In this document: positions 16,682 to 26,591 of the stretch, piece by piece
Layout of the letters: each line of letters begins with the position of its first letter
Numbering within the stretch: position 1 is the first letter of the stretch
Source of the DNA: Phytopseudomonas straminea
GTDB lineage: Bacteria > Pseudomonadota > Gammaproteobacteria > Pseudomonadales > Pseudomonadaceae
DNA length: 64,000 nt
Assembly (NCBI RefSeq): GCF_900112645.1
Contig: NZ_FOMO01000003.1
Location: forward strand, 310,001 to 374,000
Reading direction: 5' to 3'
Translations under genes and position numbers: made by a program
Notes under the pieces: model-generated
Told to the model about the DNA's origin: nothing
Database searches by the model: none
Seen by the model: the letters and a program-made list of their open reading frames with translations, nothing else

Positions 16682-17863
16682 TCAGTCGCGCTCGAGCAGT
16701 AGCGCCACGCCCTGGCCGCCACCGATGCACAGGGTCGCCAGGCCCTTCTTGGCATCGCGCTTGAGCATCTCGTGGAGCAGGGTGACCAGCACTCGGCAAC
16801 CGGAGGCGCCAATCGGGTGGCCGAGGGCGATGGCGCCGCCGTTGACGTTGACCTTGCCGGCGTCCCAGCCCAGCTCCTTGCCGACCGAAAGGGCCTGGGC
16901 GGCGAAGGCTTCGTTGGCTTCGATCAGGTCCAGCTGATCCAGCGTCCAGCCGGCTTTCTCCAGGCTGCGGCGGGTGGCCGATACCGGACCGATGCCCATG
17001 ATCGCCGGGTCGACGCCCGCGTTGGCGTAGGCCTTGATCTTAGCCAGCACCGGCAGGTCCAGCGCCTGGGCCTTGGTCGCGCTCATCAGCAGCACCGCCG
17101 CGGCGCCGTCATTGAGGCTCGAGGCGTTGCCGGCGGTCACGCTGCCGTCCTTCTTGAATGCGGGCTTGAGCTTGCCCAAGGTGTCGGCCGTGGTGCCGGC
17201 GCGGGGCTGCTCGTCGGTGTCGAAGGCGACAGGCTCGCCCTTGCGCTGGGGAATCAGGATCGGAGTGATTTCGTCGGCGAAACGCCCGGCTTCGATGGCG
17301 GCGATGGCCTTCTGTTGTGACGCAGCGGCGAAGGCGTCCTGCTCCTCGCGGCTGATGGCGTATTTGTCCACCAGGTTCTCGGCAGTGATGCCCATGTGGT
17401 AGTCGTTGAAGGCGTCCCACAGGCCATCGCTGATCATGGTGTCGACCAGTTGCCCGTGGCCCATGCGCAGCCCGGTACGCGCCTTGGGCAGCACATAGGG
17501 CGCCAGGCTCATGTTCTCCATGCCACCGGCGATGATCACCTCGGCGTCGCCACAGCGGATCGCCTGGGCGCCCAGGTGCAGGGCCTTGAGGCCCGAGCCA
17601 CAGACCTTGTTGAGGGTCAGTGCCGGCACGGCGTGGGGCAGGCCGGCCTTGATCGCGGCCTGGCGGGCGGTGTTCTGCCCGGCGCCGGCGGTCAGCACGT
17701 GGCCAAGAATCACTTCGTCGACCTGCGCGCCGTCCAGGCCGGTCTGCTCGAGCAGGCGGCGGATCACCGCGGCGCCGAGTTCGGTGGCCGGCACATCGGC
17801 CAACGCTCCCTGGAAGCTGCCGATTGCGGTACGGGTAGCGGCGACGATGACGACTTCTTGCAT
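16682..17863 (-). CDS. atoB: Acetyl-CoA C-acetyltransferase (thiolase)
   Basis: A 393-residue thiolase II that condenses two acetyl-CoA or cleaves acetoacetyl-CoA. Catalytic residues are visible: nucleophile C88 in NKVCGSG, H349 in GHPIGASG and C379 in LCIGGGQG. The GMENMS segment and length fit the degradative/biosynthetic acetoacetyl-CoA type. It is physically near the liu operon, whose end product acetoacetate needs such a thiolase after CoA activation, but no CoA-transferase gene is in the window. Confidence 0.93.
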   Translation of the reverse strand: MQEVVIVAATRTAIGSFQGALADVPATELGAAVIRRLLEQTGLDGAQVDEVILGHVLTAGAGQNTARQAAIKAGLPHAVPALTLNKVCGSGLKALHLGAQAIRCGDAEVIIAGGMENMSLAPYVLPKARTGLRMGHGQLVDTMISDGLWDAFNDYHMGITAENLVDKYAISREEQDAFAAASQQKAIAAIEAGRFADEITPILIPQRKGEPVAFDTDEQPRAGTTADTLGKLKPAFKKDGSVTAGNASSLNDGAAAVLLMSATKAQALDLPVLAKIKAYANAGVDPAIMGIGPVSATRRSLEKAGWTLDQLDLIEANEAFAAQALSVGKELGWDAGKVNVNGGAIALGHPIGASGCRVLVTLLHEMLKRDAKKGLATLCIGGGQGVALLLERD

Positions 17864-18039
17864 GACATTCTCCAGGCCAGGTGGGCGGATGTTGTTATTG
17901 GCTGGGCACGATCCTGACGCCGCCTCGGCTGCCGTGCAAGTCCGGGGTTTTCGATTGATTGCATCGACAATGCTGCATGCCTGGCCGCGTAGCAGCGTGC
18001 TAGATTCCGGGCCTCTTCAATCCCATCAGGAGCATTCCC

Positions 18040-18321
18040 ATGCCTGAGTCTCGTGCAACGGTCACCACTGAACAGGGGCTGCGCTGTCTGACCCGACTGT
18101 GCCGGCACTGGAGTCACAAGTTCCAGGTGAGCTTCTACGAGCAGCGCGGCGAGATCGTCTTTGACCCGGCGCGCCTCACCCTGACCCGTTTCGAGGGCGG
18201 CCTGACGGCGGTCATCAAGGCGCCGGACAGTGCCGCGCTCGATCGCCTGGAGCCGGTGGTGGCCGACCACATGCAGCGCATGGTGGCCGACGAAACCCTG
18301 CAGATCGACTGGCAGCGCTGA
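18040..18321 (+). CDS. DUF2218 family protein
   Basis: A 93-residue protein matching the DUF2218 pattern: an N-terminal LCRHWSHKFQVSF helix-strand, then GEIVFDPARLTLTRFEGGLTAVIKA and a C-terminal helix ending in ETLQIDWQR. Family members often sit by iron-uptake or siderophore-interacting genes, but nothing similar is adjacent here. Function unknown; cytosolic. Confidence 0.75.
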   Translation: MPESRATVTTEQGLRCLTRLCRHWSHKFQVSFYEQRGEIVFDPARLTLTRFEGGLTAVIKAPDSAALDRLEPVVADHMQRMVADETLQIDWQR

Positions 18322-18399
18322 GCGCCCTGACTGCTCACTCCCGAGAGCGGTGAACGTGCTGGTAGACTAGGCGGCTTTGAACGCCATCCTGGATCGTCA

Positions 18400-19320
18400 A
18401 TGGATCGTCCCGTCTTTCGTCGCACCTTCCTTCACCCGCGGTTCTGGCCGCTGTGGGCCGGGCTCGGCCTGCTGTGGCTGACCGTGCAGCTGCCCTACGG
18501 TGCGCTGCTGCGCCTGGGCCGTGGCCTGGGCTGGTTGATGTATCACGCGGCCGGCTCGCGTCGGCGTATTGCCACGCGCAACCTGGAACTGTGCTTCCCG
18601 CAGATGCCGGCAGACAAGCGTGAGCGTCTGCTCAAGGAGAATTTCGCCTCCACCGGCATCGCCTTCTTCGAGATGGCCATGAGCTGGTGGTGGCCGCGCC
18701 ACAAGCTGGCGCGCCTGGCCCATATCGAGGGTATCGAGCACCTGCAGCAGGCGCAGTCACAAGGGCAGGGCGTGATTCTCATGGCCGTGCATTTCACCAC
18801 CCTGGAAATCGGCGCCGCCTTGCTCGGCCAAGTGCACACCATCGACGGCATGTACCGTGAACATGGCAACCCGGTGTTCGATTTCGTGCAGCGCCGCGGT
18901 CGCGAACGCCACAACCTGGACGCCACCGCCATCGAGCGCGAGGACGTGCGGGCGATGATCAAGGTGCTGCGCGCCGGCCGGGCGATCTGGTACGCACCGG
19001 ACCAGGACTACGGCCGCAAGCAGAGCCTGTTCGCGCCGCTGTTCGGCATTCAGGCCGCAACCGTCACGGCCACCACCAAGTTCGCGCGTCTGGGGCGTGC
19101 CATCGTGCTGCCGTTCACCCAGATGCGCCTGCCCGATGGTGGCGGCTACCGCTTGACCATCCACCCGCCGCTAACCGATTTTCCTGGCGAGAGCGAGGAG
19201 GCCGATTGCCTGCGGGTCAACCAGTGGGTGGAGCAGGCCATCGTGACATGCCCCGAGCAGTACCTGTGGGCGCACCGGCGCTTCAAGACTCGCCCACCAG
19301 GCGAGCCCAAACTCTACTGA
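18400..19320 (+). CDS. lpxL: Lipid A biosynthesis acyltransferase (LpxL/HtrB type)
   Basis: A 306-residue lysophospholipid acyltransferase family protein that adds a secondary laurate-type acyl chain to Kdo2-lipid IV-A at the inner membrane. It has an N-terminal membrane anchor (WPLWAGLGLLWLTVQLPYGALL) and the catalytic HX4E motif at H131-E136 (HFTTLE), then MYREHGNPVFD, and YAPDQDYGRKQSLFAPLFG, which is characteristic of LpxL/LpxM. The patatin-like gene follows 21 bp later and may be co-transcribed. Confidence 0.92.
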   Translation: MDRPVFRRTFLHPRFWPLWAGLGLLWLTVQLPYGALLRLGRGLGWLMYHAAGSRRRIATRNLELCFPQMPADKRERLLKENFASTGIAFFEMAMSWWWPRHKLARLAHIEGIEHLQQAQSQGQGVILMAVHFTTLEIGAALLGQVHTIDGMYREHGNPVFDFVQRRGRERHNLDATAIEREDVRAMIKVLRAGRAIWYAPDQDYGRKQSLFAPLFGIQAATVTATTKFARLGRAIVLPFTQMRLPDGGGYRLTIHPPLTDFPGESEEADCLRVNQWVEQAIVTCPEQYLWAHRRFKTRPPGEPKLY

Positions 19321-19341
19321 CCCCAGAAGCGGAATCGACGA

Positions 19342-20526
19342 ATGAAGCAGGACGCTAGCGGCCACTCGACCACCACCGGGCTCATCCTTTCAGGCGGTGG
19401 CGCACGGGCTGCGTATCAGGTCGGTGTGCTGTCGGCGATCGCCGAGCTGTTGCCCGAGGAGTCGTCGCATAATCCCTTTCCGGTCATCGTCGGCACCTCG
19501 GCAGGGGCCATCAACGCCGTCAGCCTGGCCTGCGGGGCGTTGCATTTTCGCGAGGCGGTCAAGCGCCTGAGCACCGTTTGGCGCAGCTTCCATACCCATC
19601 AGGTGTACCGCAGCGACTGGCCCGGCGTGCTGCGCCAGGCCAGCCGCTTTATAGGCCATAGCATGCTGGGCCTCGGCAAGCATGTGCCGGTGGCGCTACT
19701 CGATAGCTCTCCTTTGGCCAAGCTCCTCGAGCGGGAACTGGACTTTTCCGGTATAGCCGCCGCGGTTCGCCAGCGTCAGCTGCGCGCCGTGGCGGTGACC
19801 GCGTTCGGTTACGAGTCGGCCCAGGCGGTAACCTTCTACCAGGGACGTGCGGCTATCGACCCCTGGTTCCGGCATCGCCGGGTCGGTGTGCCGACGCGCC
19901 TGGCGTTGCCGCACCTGTTGGCCAGCACGGCGATTCCGCTGATCTTCGAGCCGGTAAAGATCAACCGCGAGTATTTTGGCGACGGCGCGGTGCGGCAGAT
20001 GGCGCCGATCAGCCCTGCCTTGCACCTGGGGGCGACCAAGGTGCTGGTGGTGGGCGTCAGTGGCAATCCGGTCGGCAACCAGGCCGGCGGCGCGCCCGTG
20101 CCGGTGCCCGGCGGCGTGCAGCCGAGCCTGGCGCAGATCGCCGGGCACATGCTCAACAGCACCTTCATCGATAACGTGGAAAGCGACATCGAATTGCTCG
20201 AACGCCTCAACCAGCTGGGCCGTCTGGTGCCCGCCGAGCAGCGCAGCCGCACCTATGGGCTCACCCCGGTGGAAGTGCTGGTGATTTCGCCGAGCCAACC
20301 GCTGGATGTAATTGCCGCACGCCACCGCCGCGAGATGCCGGCGGCGCTACGCCTGTTCCTGCGCGGCCCTGGGGCGACCCGCGACGGTGGCGGCGGTGTG
20401 CTCAGCTACCTGCTGTTCGAGCCGGGTTACTGCAGCGAACTGATCGAGCTGGGCTATCAGGACGCCATCGCCAAGAAGGCGCAGATCCAGGCGTTTCTCG
20501 GGCTGGTGCCTGCAACTGCAAGCTGA
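19342..20526 (+). CDS. Patatin-like phospholipase
   Basis: A 394-residue patatin-family hydrolase with the Ser-Asp dyad: oxyanion loop GGGARAAYQVG (18-28), nucleophile S53 in GTSAG, and the catalytic Asp in the FGDGAVRQMAPI motif. There is no signal peptide, so it probably acts on membrane lipids from the cytosol. It is close behind lpxL, suggesting a role in envelope lipid turnover. The C-terminal region (LLFEPGYCSELIELGYQDA) is typical of bacterial RssA-like/DUF3336-lacking patatins. Confidence 0.87.
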   Translation: MKQDASGHSTTTGLILSGGGARAAYQVGVLSAIAELLPEESSHNPFPVIVGTSAGAINAVSLACGALHFREAVKRLSTVWRSFHTHQVYRSDWPGVLRQASRFIGHSMLGLGKHVPVALLDSSPLAKLLERELDFSGIAAAVRQRQLRAVAVTAFGYESAQAVTFYQGRAAIDPWFRHRRVGVPTRLALPHLLASTAIPLIFEPVKINREYFGDGAVRQMAPISPALHLGATKVLVVGVSGNPVGNQAGGAPVPVPGGVQPSLAQIAGHMLNSTFIDNVESDIELLERLNQLGRLVPAEQRSRTYGLTPVEVLVISPSQPLDVIAARHRREMPAALRLFLRGPGATRDGGGGVLSYLLFEPGYCSELIELGYQDAIAKKAQIQAFLGLVPATAS

Positions 20527-20535
20527 GTCGTCGAT

Positions 20536-20562
20536 CCTGGGTATCGCTGTGCTCAACCCAGG
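20536..20562. other. Weak stem-loop between convergent genes
   Basis: CCTGGGT (20536-20542) and ACCCAGG (20556-20562) can pair across a 13-nt loop in the short gap between the convergent patatin and zapE genes. It may serve as a weak bidirectional terminator. Confidence 0.3.
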
Positions 20563-20586
20563 CTACCTATTGGATTGCGCGCACCG

Positions 20587-21708
20587 TCAGCCAAACCGCT
20601 CCAGCTGCATTTCCTGCAGGCGGCTCAGGGTGCGGCGGAATGCGAAGGCCAGGTAGCCCTCGGTATACAGAGCATCCAGCGGCACGGCGGCTTCCATGTA
20701 CAGCGGCACGCGACGGTCGTAGCACTCGTCCACCAGGGCGATGAAGCGGCGCACGGCATTGTCATGAATCGACAGCGCCGGCAGTTGGCGGTCGCCGGCC
20801 TCCACCCGTTCGGCGGCGTCTTCGGTGCCGCGGGCGATCTTCGCCGGGCGCTGCTGCGCGCTGAGGGCCGGTACGTCGCCCAGCACGATGGCCTTGAAAC
20901 GATCACAGAGCAGGATGAAATCCCCGGTCGCCAGCGGTTGCTCGCAAAGTTGGTCGAAGCCGCCGTGCAGCACCCGTTCGCTGTGGTCGTGCACGGTGAT
21001 CCGACGATGGCCGACCTGCAGCGGCTCGCGACGGACCGGCTCGCCCTGGCGCAGTGCCGCCAATAGCGCGGGCAGGGCGCTCGGCTGGCCGGCTTGGCGA
21101 ACCCAATAGCGCTGGTGTCGCTGGCCGGGGTGCTGGCGATGATCCTGGCTGCCGTCCACCGCCACCACCTGCATGTGCTGCAGCAGGGCGTCGATGGCCG
21201 GCAGGAAGCGCTCGCGGTTATGGCCGCCAGCGTACAGCTGCTCCGGCGGCTGGTTGGAAGTGGCGACCAGCACCACGCCCTCGTCGAACAGGGAACGAAA
21301 CAGCCGCCCCAGCAGCATGGCGTCGCCGATATCGCTGACGAACAGTTCGTCGAAGCACAGCACGCGGATCTCCGCCGCCAGTTCTTTTGCCAGCACTTGT
21401 AGCGGCTCGGCGGTGCCGGTCAGCTCGAACAGGCGGCGGTGCACCCAGCGCATGAAGTGATGAAAGTGCTGACGCCGGGCGGGCACCTGCAGCGCCCCAT
21501 GGAAACTGTCCATCAGCCAGGTCTTGCCACGCCCGACCGGGCCCCAGAGATAGACGCCTTGAACGGAATGGGCAGCCGCGGCGTGCAGCTCGTCATGGCA
21601 GCGCTGCAGCACCTGGGCGGCGGCCAGTTGAGCATCATCGGCAACGAAGCCCAATTCCTCGACGGCATGCCGATAGCGTTGCAGGGGGGCGTGTGGCGGT
21701 GGCGACAT
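20587..21708 (-). CDS. zapE: Cell division ATPase ZapE (AFG1-like)
   Basis: A 373-residue AFG1/ZapE P-loop ATPase, reported to associate with the Z-ring and constriction under stress. Walker A is GPVGRGKT (56-63), with the family-typical WGPVGRGKTWLMD; Walker B is LCFDELFVSDIGDAMLL; sensor-like VLVATSNQPPEQLY and the C-terminal RRVPLYMEAAVPLDALY follow. It has no signal peptide and is cytosolic. It is monocistronic and convergent with the patatin gene. Confidence 0.92.
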   Translation of the reverse strand: MSPPPHAPLQRYRHAVEELGFVADDAQLAAAQVLQRCHDELHAAAAHSVQGVYLWGPVGRGKTWLMDSFHGALQVPARRQHFHHFMRWVHRRLFELTGTAEPLQVLAKELAAEIRVLCFDELFVSDIGDAMLLGRLFRSLFDEGVVLVATSNQPPEQLYAGGHNRERFLPAIDALLQHMQVVAVDGSQDHRQHPGQRHQRYWVRQAGQPSALPALLAALRQGEPVRREPLQVGHRRITVHDHSERVLHGGFDQLCEQPLATGDFILLCDRFKAIVLGDVPALSAQQRPAKIARGTEDAAERVEAGDRQLPALSIHDNAVRRFIALVDECYDRRVPLYMEAAVPLDALYTEGYLAFAFRRTLSRLQEMQLERFG

Positions 21709-21849
21709 GGGCGTCCTCAGGTGCCGGGCGAAGAGCGGCGGGCCATGCTAACAGGCGTGTGGCCTGGACATGTTATGAAAACCTGGGTTTGCCCGTAACG
21801 ACCGCACTGGCTAGGCTGCATCGCCTTTTCGAGCTTACTGGAGCTGAGC

Positions 21850-22296
21850 ATGCTGATCCGTCCTGCCCTGGCAGCTGACCACGACGAGTTGCTGGCCATC
21901 TGGCACCGTGCGGTGCTGGCCACCCACGACTTTCTCAGTGCGGTGGATATCGACCTGCTGCACCGTCAGGTGGGCGAGCTGTACCTGCATGCGGTGGCCT
22001 TGCATGTCTGTGTAAATGAAAACCAGCGGATACTGGGCTTTATCGGCCTCAACGAAAGCCATGTGGAAATGCTGTTTGTCGATCCCGATTGCCACGGCCA
22101 GGGTGTGGGTTCACGGCTGTTGGACTATGCCCGGTGTCGTCTCGGCCCGCTGACCGTAGACGTTAACGAACAGAACCCGGCAGCTCATGGCTTCTACCGC
22201 CGTTACGGTTTTCAGGACACCGGGCGTAGTGATACCGATGGAGAAGGGCGGCCGTTTCCGCTGATCCATATGGCCTATCGACGCGCCGCAGATTGA
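21850..22296 (+). CDS. GNAT-family N-acetyltransferase (YjaB-like)
   Basis: A 148-residue single GNAT domain. The acetyl-CoA loop is seen at VDPDCHGQGVGSRLLDYA (Q/RxxGxG/A pattern), preceded by GFIGLNESHVEMLFV, and the C-terminal motif B is NPAAHGFYRRYGFQDTGR. Substrate unknown; YjaB-like proteins are small cytosolic acetyltransferases. It stands alone. Confidence 0.85.
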   Translation: MLIRPALAADHDELLAIWHRAVLATHDFLSAVDIDLLHRQVGELYLHAVALHVCVNENQRILGFIGLNESHVEMLFVDPDCHGQGVGSRLLDYARCRLGPLTVDVNEQNPAAHGFYRRYGFQDTGRSDTDGEGRPFPLIHMAYRRAAD

Positions 22297-22429
22297 GTAG
22301 CGCCGGGCAGCGGAAAGCTCAATCTATATAACTGTTATAAGCAAATGCTTACTCGGTATATGTCCTTTATGTTCAAGTGGTTATCCTGCGCGCCTGACAA
22401 ATGAGCCGACGACGGCAATTGGGGCAGGT

Positions 22430-23215
22430 ATGGATTTTGGTGGCTTGGGCTTCGTCATCGCGGGGCTGGTAGTAGGCTTTATCGTGGGGATGACGGGCGT
22501 GGGCGGCGGTTCGCTGATGACGCCAATCCTGCTGTGGTTCGGCATCAATCCGGCGGCGGCCGTGGGTACCGACCTGCTGTACGCGGCGATCACCAAGGCG
22601 GGGGGCGTGTTCGTTCACCAGCGCAACCGCAATATCGACTGGACGGTGACCGGCTGGTTGGCGGCCGGCAGCGTGCCGGCATCGTTGCTCACCTTGCTGG
22701 CGCTGACCTTGATGCCAGGCGACCAGCACGCCACCAATGCGTTGATCAAGAACGCCCTGGGTATCGTGCTGCTGCTGACCGCCACCGCGATTCTGTTCAA
22801 GAAGCAACTGTTCGCCTTCGCCAGCCGCCATGCCGGTGACGGCTTCCACTTTAGCCCGGCCCGCCTCAACGGGCTGACCGTGTTGGTGGGGGCGGTTCTC
22901 GGTTTCATGGTCACCCTCACCTCCATCGGCGCCGGCGCTCTGGGCACCGTGGCGCTGTTTCTGCTCTATCCGCTGATGGCCACGCGCCGCCTGGTGGGCA
23001 CTGAGATCGCCCATGCCGTGCCGCTTACCTTGGTGGCCGGTCTTGGCCATGCCGGGCTCGGCAATCTGGACTGGGGTGTGCTGGGCTACCTGCTGCTGGG
23101 CTCGTTGCCGGGCATCTTCTTCGGCAGCCACCTGTCCGGTCGCGTGTCGGACAACGTGCTGCGCCCGTTCCTGGCGATCATGCTGATGGTGATCGGTTAC
23201 AAGCTGGCGTTTTGA
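22430..23215 (+). CDS. TauE/SafE (DUF81) family anion exporter
   Basis: A 261-residue membrane protein with about eight hydrophobic helices and two repeats: the first with GFIVGMTGVGGGSLMTPIL, the second with LTSIGAGALGTVALFLLYP. These glycine-rich segments define the TauE/SafE family, associated with sulfite or organosulfonate export. There is no sulfur gene next to it, so the substrate remains open. Monocistronic. Confidence 0.85.
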   Translation: MDFGGLGFVIAGLVVGFIVGMTGVGGGSLMTPILLWFGINPAAAVGTDLLYAAITKAGGVFVHQRNRNIDWTVTGWLAAGSVPASLLTLLALTLMPGDQHATNALIKNALGIVLLLTATAILFKKQLFAFASRHAGDGFHFSPARLNGLTVLVGAVLGFMVTLTSIGAGALGTVALFLLYPLMATRRLVGTEIAHAVPLTLVAGLGHAGLGNLDWGVLGYLLLGSLPGIFFGSHLSGRVSDNVLRPFLAIMLMVIGYKLAF

Positions 23216-23318
23216 TTACCTCAGGCATACTGGTGCACAAGGGCGCTGTGCTGCGTGCTTTTGTGCGCAACGCAGCGCCACGTCGCTGGCCGAGGTTCAC
23301 GTTCGATACCGCGTGCTC

Positions 23319-24635
23319 TCACCAACGCAGCGGTTTGCTTTGGCCTTTCCAGAACAGCCAGCGTTGCCGTTCATGGTGTTCGCCGGTGCCGATCTGCCAG
23401 GCCGGGCGACCGGCGTCCAGATCGATCACGCAGACGAAGCCCGCATAACTCGACACCGCCAGGGTGTTGCCATCGGCCGACAGGTCCATGGCGCAGATGG
23501 TCGAGCCAATGAAGTGCTGCCAACGTTCGTTGCCTTGGTCGTCGAAGGCGCGTAGATAGCCGTAAGCATCACCGACGATGAACGTATCGCCACGGGAAAC
23601 ACCCGCGTACACACGGGCACCCTCCTGCACGACCGGAGTGCGCTCATCATCACTGTAGAAATCGGTTTGCAGGCCTGGCAAGTCGGCCACGGCGACGCTC
23701 AGTGTGGCGCCGTTGTAGAAGTGGCAGGCGTTGAGGATCAGGCGGTCGCTGCGGTTGTTGAACAGGGCGAAATGCGGATACTCGCCTGCCGGACCGACCT
23801 CGGCGACCTGCTGCAGGTCGCTGTCGAATACCAGATGACTACCACACTGCTCGCCGACCGCGATCCAGCGGCCATCCGCCGATATGGCGCCGTGTTCCAT
23901 CGACAGGCCCAGGCTTATGTCATAGGTGGGCGTGCCCCTGCGCAAGTCTTCGCGGATATCTGCCGGGCGCGGCAACAAGCGCGTGGTGGCCTCCTTGGCC
24001 AGCACGAAAATTCCATCCGAGCTGACCAGCAGCACACGTTGGCCATCCGGGAAGGGAATCAGTGCGGTCGGCGTCGGCGGATGTTCAAGCGCTGTAAACC
24101 CGGCATCCTCCGGCAAGCCTTCCAGGCCGGTGGGCCACTTAAACTGAGCGACCTGCGGGCCGTTCCAGCCATCGTGCACGCTGATGCCGGATGCTCTGGC
24201 GAACGCGAAATAACGGCGTGCCGGGCAGCGCCCGAAAAAATCGATGCCGATCACGTCGTGCCACTGGTTGCCGTGAATATGCACCAGGCGTCCACGCTCG
24301 TAGGCGCTACCGACGCGGGCCAGCAGGCTGCCGTCATCGATCAGCGCGAGCGCGCTGATCGCCTGGGCCTGCGCATCCAGCAGGGGCACCAGCGGCAGAT
24401 GAGCCGGTGGCCAGTCGGTACGCAAGGTGGCGTGGCTGGCGTCATCCGCGTTGGTTTCATTGGCGGCCTGCAACGCCTCCAGCAGAGCCGGCAGCAAATG
24501 CTCGGTCGGCGCCAGTTGTGGTTCTTTCAGGCCATCCCAGCCCTGGCTTAGGCCCTGCTCGACGTAGCGATTGACCTGCCGGGCGTAGTCCAGCACGGCG
24601 GCTTGCCACTGCTGCTGGGGAGTTGGGGTCGTCAT
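23319..24635 (-). CDS. Cytosolic WD40/YVTN-like beta-propeller protein
   Basis: A 438-residue protein with no signal peptide. Propeller-like repeats are visible as GAISADGRWIAVGEQCGSHLVFDSD, GDAYGYLRAFDDQGNERWQHF, MDLSADGNTLAVSSYAGFVCVIDLDAGRPAWQIG and earlier FPDGQRVLLVSSDGIFVL. The N-terminal 100 residues are helical and probably form a separate domain. The start at 24635 follows AAGGAG; the frame runs further upstream but with poor coding character. No partner gene is adjacent. Likely a scaffold or sensor; function unknown. Confidence 0.75.
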   Translation of the reverse strand: MTTPTPQQQWQAAVLDYARQVNRYVEQGLSQGWDGLKEPQLAPTEHLLPALLEALQAANETNADDASHATLRTDWPPAHLPLVPLLDAQAQAISALALIDDGSLLARVGSAYERGRLVHIHGNQWHDVIGIDFFGRCPARRYFAFARASGISVHDGWNGPQVAQFKWPTGLEGLPEDAGFTALEHPPTPTALIPFPDGQRVLLVSSDGIFVLAKEATTRLLPRPADIREDLRRGTPTYDISLGLSMEHGAISADGRWIAVGEQCGSHLVFDSDLQQVAEVGPAGEYPHFALFNNRSDRLILNACHFYNGATLSVAVADLPGLQTDFYSDDERTPVVQEGARVYAGVSRGDTFIVGDAYGYLRAFDDQGNERWQHFIGSTICAMDLSADGNTLAVSSYAGFVCVIDLDAGRPAWQIGTGEHHERQRWLFWKGQSKPLRW

Positions 24636-25025
24636 GCTTGAGGCGCTCCTTGACGCTGTTGTGCTGCCGCTCATGGCGGCAGTGCTTAGCCAATTATTCG
24701 AATCGCAATCTCTCGGGCATCCGCCGAGTGCATCGGGCTCGCGGCATGGTAGAGCGATGACGCAGCGCATTCGTTCCGAATCGGCAAACGTAAAAGATAT
24801 CGCTTCGTTAGCATCGTTACCGCTTATAGCTAGCAACACCACGCTATCGTGTAGGTATGCCATGCTGGCCTTTGCGGCTGGCGCCAGGGTTTGGCATGCC
24901 GGCTGGGCGTTGGCTTAGCGCTAGCCAAGCGTATTTACCCCGCTCACGTAGCTGGCGGATAATGCGCCAGCCGTAGTGTTCGCGACGAGTCAGTACGGCT
25001 CGTCTACCCAGGATCAGAGGAAGAG
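24636..25025. other. 390-bp intergenic region with candidate operators for the GntR gene
   Basis: No gene is seen. A 7-bp stem-loop CTGCCGC/GCGGCAG lies at 24664-24682. TAGCTAGCAA at 24827-24836 matches 9 of 10 bases of the TTGCTAGCAA sites at the liv promoter. TTGGCTTAGCGCTAGCCAA at 24910-24928 is a near-palindrome with a one-base bulge. GCTGGCG/CGCCAGC (24951-24957, 24965-24971) flanks GATAAT, a -10-like hexamer at 24958-24963, 60 bp before the regulator start. Confidence 0.45.
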
Positions 25026-25721
25026 ATGGCCGCGAAGACCGTCACCAGCAAGCAAGCCGAAGTGCAGCGCATCGTCGATGTGCTGTTCAAGGCCATCGCG
25101 CAGCATCGCTTGCCGCCCGGAACGCGCCTGATCGAAGCGCAGATCGTCGAGACCCTCCAGGCCAACCGCAACCACGTGCAGGCGGCGCTGCAGCGCCTGG
25201 CCTTACAGCGGGTCGTGACCATCGAGCCGAACCGTGGCGCGATGGTCGCTCAGCCCAGTGCCAAGGAAGCGCGGGAGATATTCGCGGCGAGGCGCGCCAT
25301 CGAGCGGGCCATCGTCGAAAGCATCACGCCGGCAATCATGCACGCGCAACGCCAGCGGGTGACCACGCACATGCGCAACGAGCGCAAGGCCACCAATGCT
25401 ACCGATCGCCGCGCGATCGTCCGCGAGCTGAGCGAGTTTCATCTGATGCTCGGCGAGATCAGCGGCAATTCGGTGCTCAGTGAAATTCTCGCCAACCTGA
25501 TGGTGCGCAGCTCACTGATCGTCGCCCTCTACCAGCGCAATGACGTGCCGTCCTGCGCCTCGGACGAGCACCAGCAGATCATCGCCGCGCTGGAGAAGGG
25601 TGACCAGCAGCAGGCGGTCGCGGTGATGCTCGAACACCTGGGCGAACTCGAGGATCAGCTGGACCTGGACGACCAGGCCGAGCCCGAGATCAACCTGCGC
25701 CAGGCCCTGGCGGGACTGTAA
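25026..25721 (+). CDS. GntR-family (FCD) transcriptional regulator
   Basis: A 231-residue GntR/FadR-type repressor: winged helix in residues 10-75 (ALFKAI-type helix, LPPGTRLIEAQIVETLQ, RNHVQAALQRLALQRVVTIEPNRGAMVA) and an all-helical FCD ligand domain (residues 85-220) with the metal-binding pattern E..FH (LSEFHLMLGEISGN) and later histidines (SDEHQQII, LEHLGELE). FCD members sense small organic acids or related metabolites. It is convergent with the SsuABC-like genes and probably controls the adjacent transport/amidohydrolase operon through TTGCTAGCAA sites. Confidence 0.85.
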   Translation: MAAKTVTSKQAEVQRIVDVLFKAIAQHRLPPGTRLIEAQIVETLQANRNHVQAALQRLALQRVVTIEPNRGAMVAQPSAKEAREIFAARRAIERAIVESITPAIMHAQRQRVTTHMRNERKATNATDRRAIVRELSEFHLMLGEISGNSVLSEILANLMVRSSLIVALYQRNDVPSCASDEHQQIIAALEKGDQQQAVAVMLEHLGELEDQLDLDDQAEPEINLRQALAGL

Positions 25722-25781
25722 GGCGACGGCTTCCGCCACCGCACAGCGCTGCCATCGGCGCGGCCGATCTCGAACCGCTGC

Positions 25782-26591
25782 TCAAAGCGCCATCTCGCGC
25801 CTGAACACCTCCAGCGTATGGGCCTTGACCCGAACGAACTCGGGATGGCTCATGATCTCCGCACCCCGTGGGCGGGGCAGGTCGAACCTGACGATTTCGG
25901 CAATCTGGGTGGGGCGCCGGGTCAGCAGCAGGATCTCGTCCGCCAGGAATACCGCGTCTTCCAGGTCGTGAGACACGATCAGCATGGTGACGCCGGTCGC
26001 CAGTTGTACCTCCTGCAATTTGTCGCGGATGAACAAGGTCATCTCGAAATCCAGCGCGGAGAACGGCTCGTCGAGGAACATCACCTCCGGGCGCGGTGCC
26101 AGCGCCCGCATGATGCACACGGTCTGCTGCTGGCCGCCGGAGAGCTCGTAGGGGTAACGGTCGAGATCGAAGCGGATATCGAACATCTGCGTGAGTTCCT
26201 CGACGCGTGCGTTCACATCCGCCTTGCTCATGCCCTGGCGAACCAGCGGATAGGCGATATTGGCGCGTGCACTCATCCACGGAAACAACGCATCGCGATA
26301 GTTCTGGAACACGTAGCCGATCGTGGTCTGGGCGAGCGTCTTGCCATCGAACAGGATCTCGCCTTTGTCCATCGGCAGCAGCCCGGCGATCATGTTCATC
26401 AGGGTCGACTTGCCGCAACCGTTGGGCCCGAAGGTCGAGACGATCTTGCCGCGCGGCAGATCGAGGTCCAGGTCTGTGTACAGCGGTTGGCCGGCGAAGG
26501 CCTTGCTCAAGCCGCGAATGGTGACGTGGGTGTCGGCGCGTGGTGCTGCTGGCGAGGTGCCGAGGGCGGCGAGGGAAAGTGCGTGCGTCAT
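25782..26591 (-). CDS. ABC importer ATPase, SsuB/TauB type
   Basis: A 269-residue nucleotide-binding subunit. Walker A is GPNGCGKST (55-63), Q-loop VFQNYRDALFPW, signature LSGGQQQTV, Walker B EVMFLDEPFSALD and H-loop VSHD. It belongs to the nitrate/sulfonate/taurine group that pairs with NMT1/THI5-like binding proteins. The start overlaps the permease stop by 4 bp, so it is translationally coupled as the last gene of the operon. Confidence 0.9.
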   Translation of the reverse strand: MTHALSLAALGTSPAAPRADTHVTIRGLSKAFAGQPLYTDLDLDLPRGKIVSTFGPNGCGKSTLMNMIAGLLPMDKGEILFDGKTLAQTTIGYVFQNYRDALFPWMSARANIAYPLVRQGMSKADVNARVEELTQMFDIRFDLDRYPYELSGGQQQTVCIMRALAPRPEVMFLDEPFSALDFEMTLFIRDKLQEVQLATGVTMLIVSHDLEDAVFLADEILLLTRRPTQIAEIVRFDLPRPRGAEIMSHPEFVRVKAHTLEVFRREMAL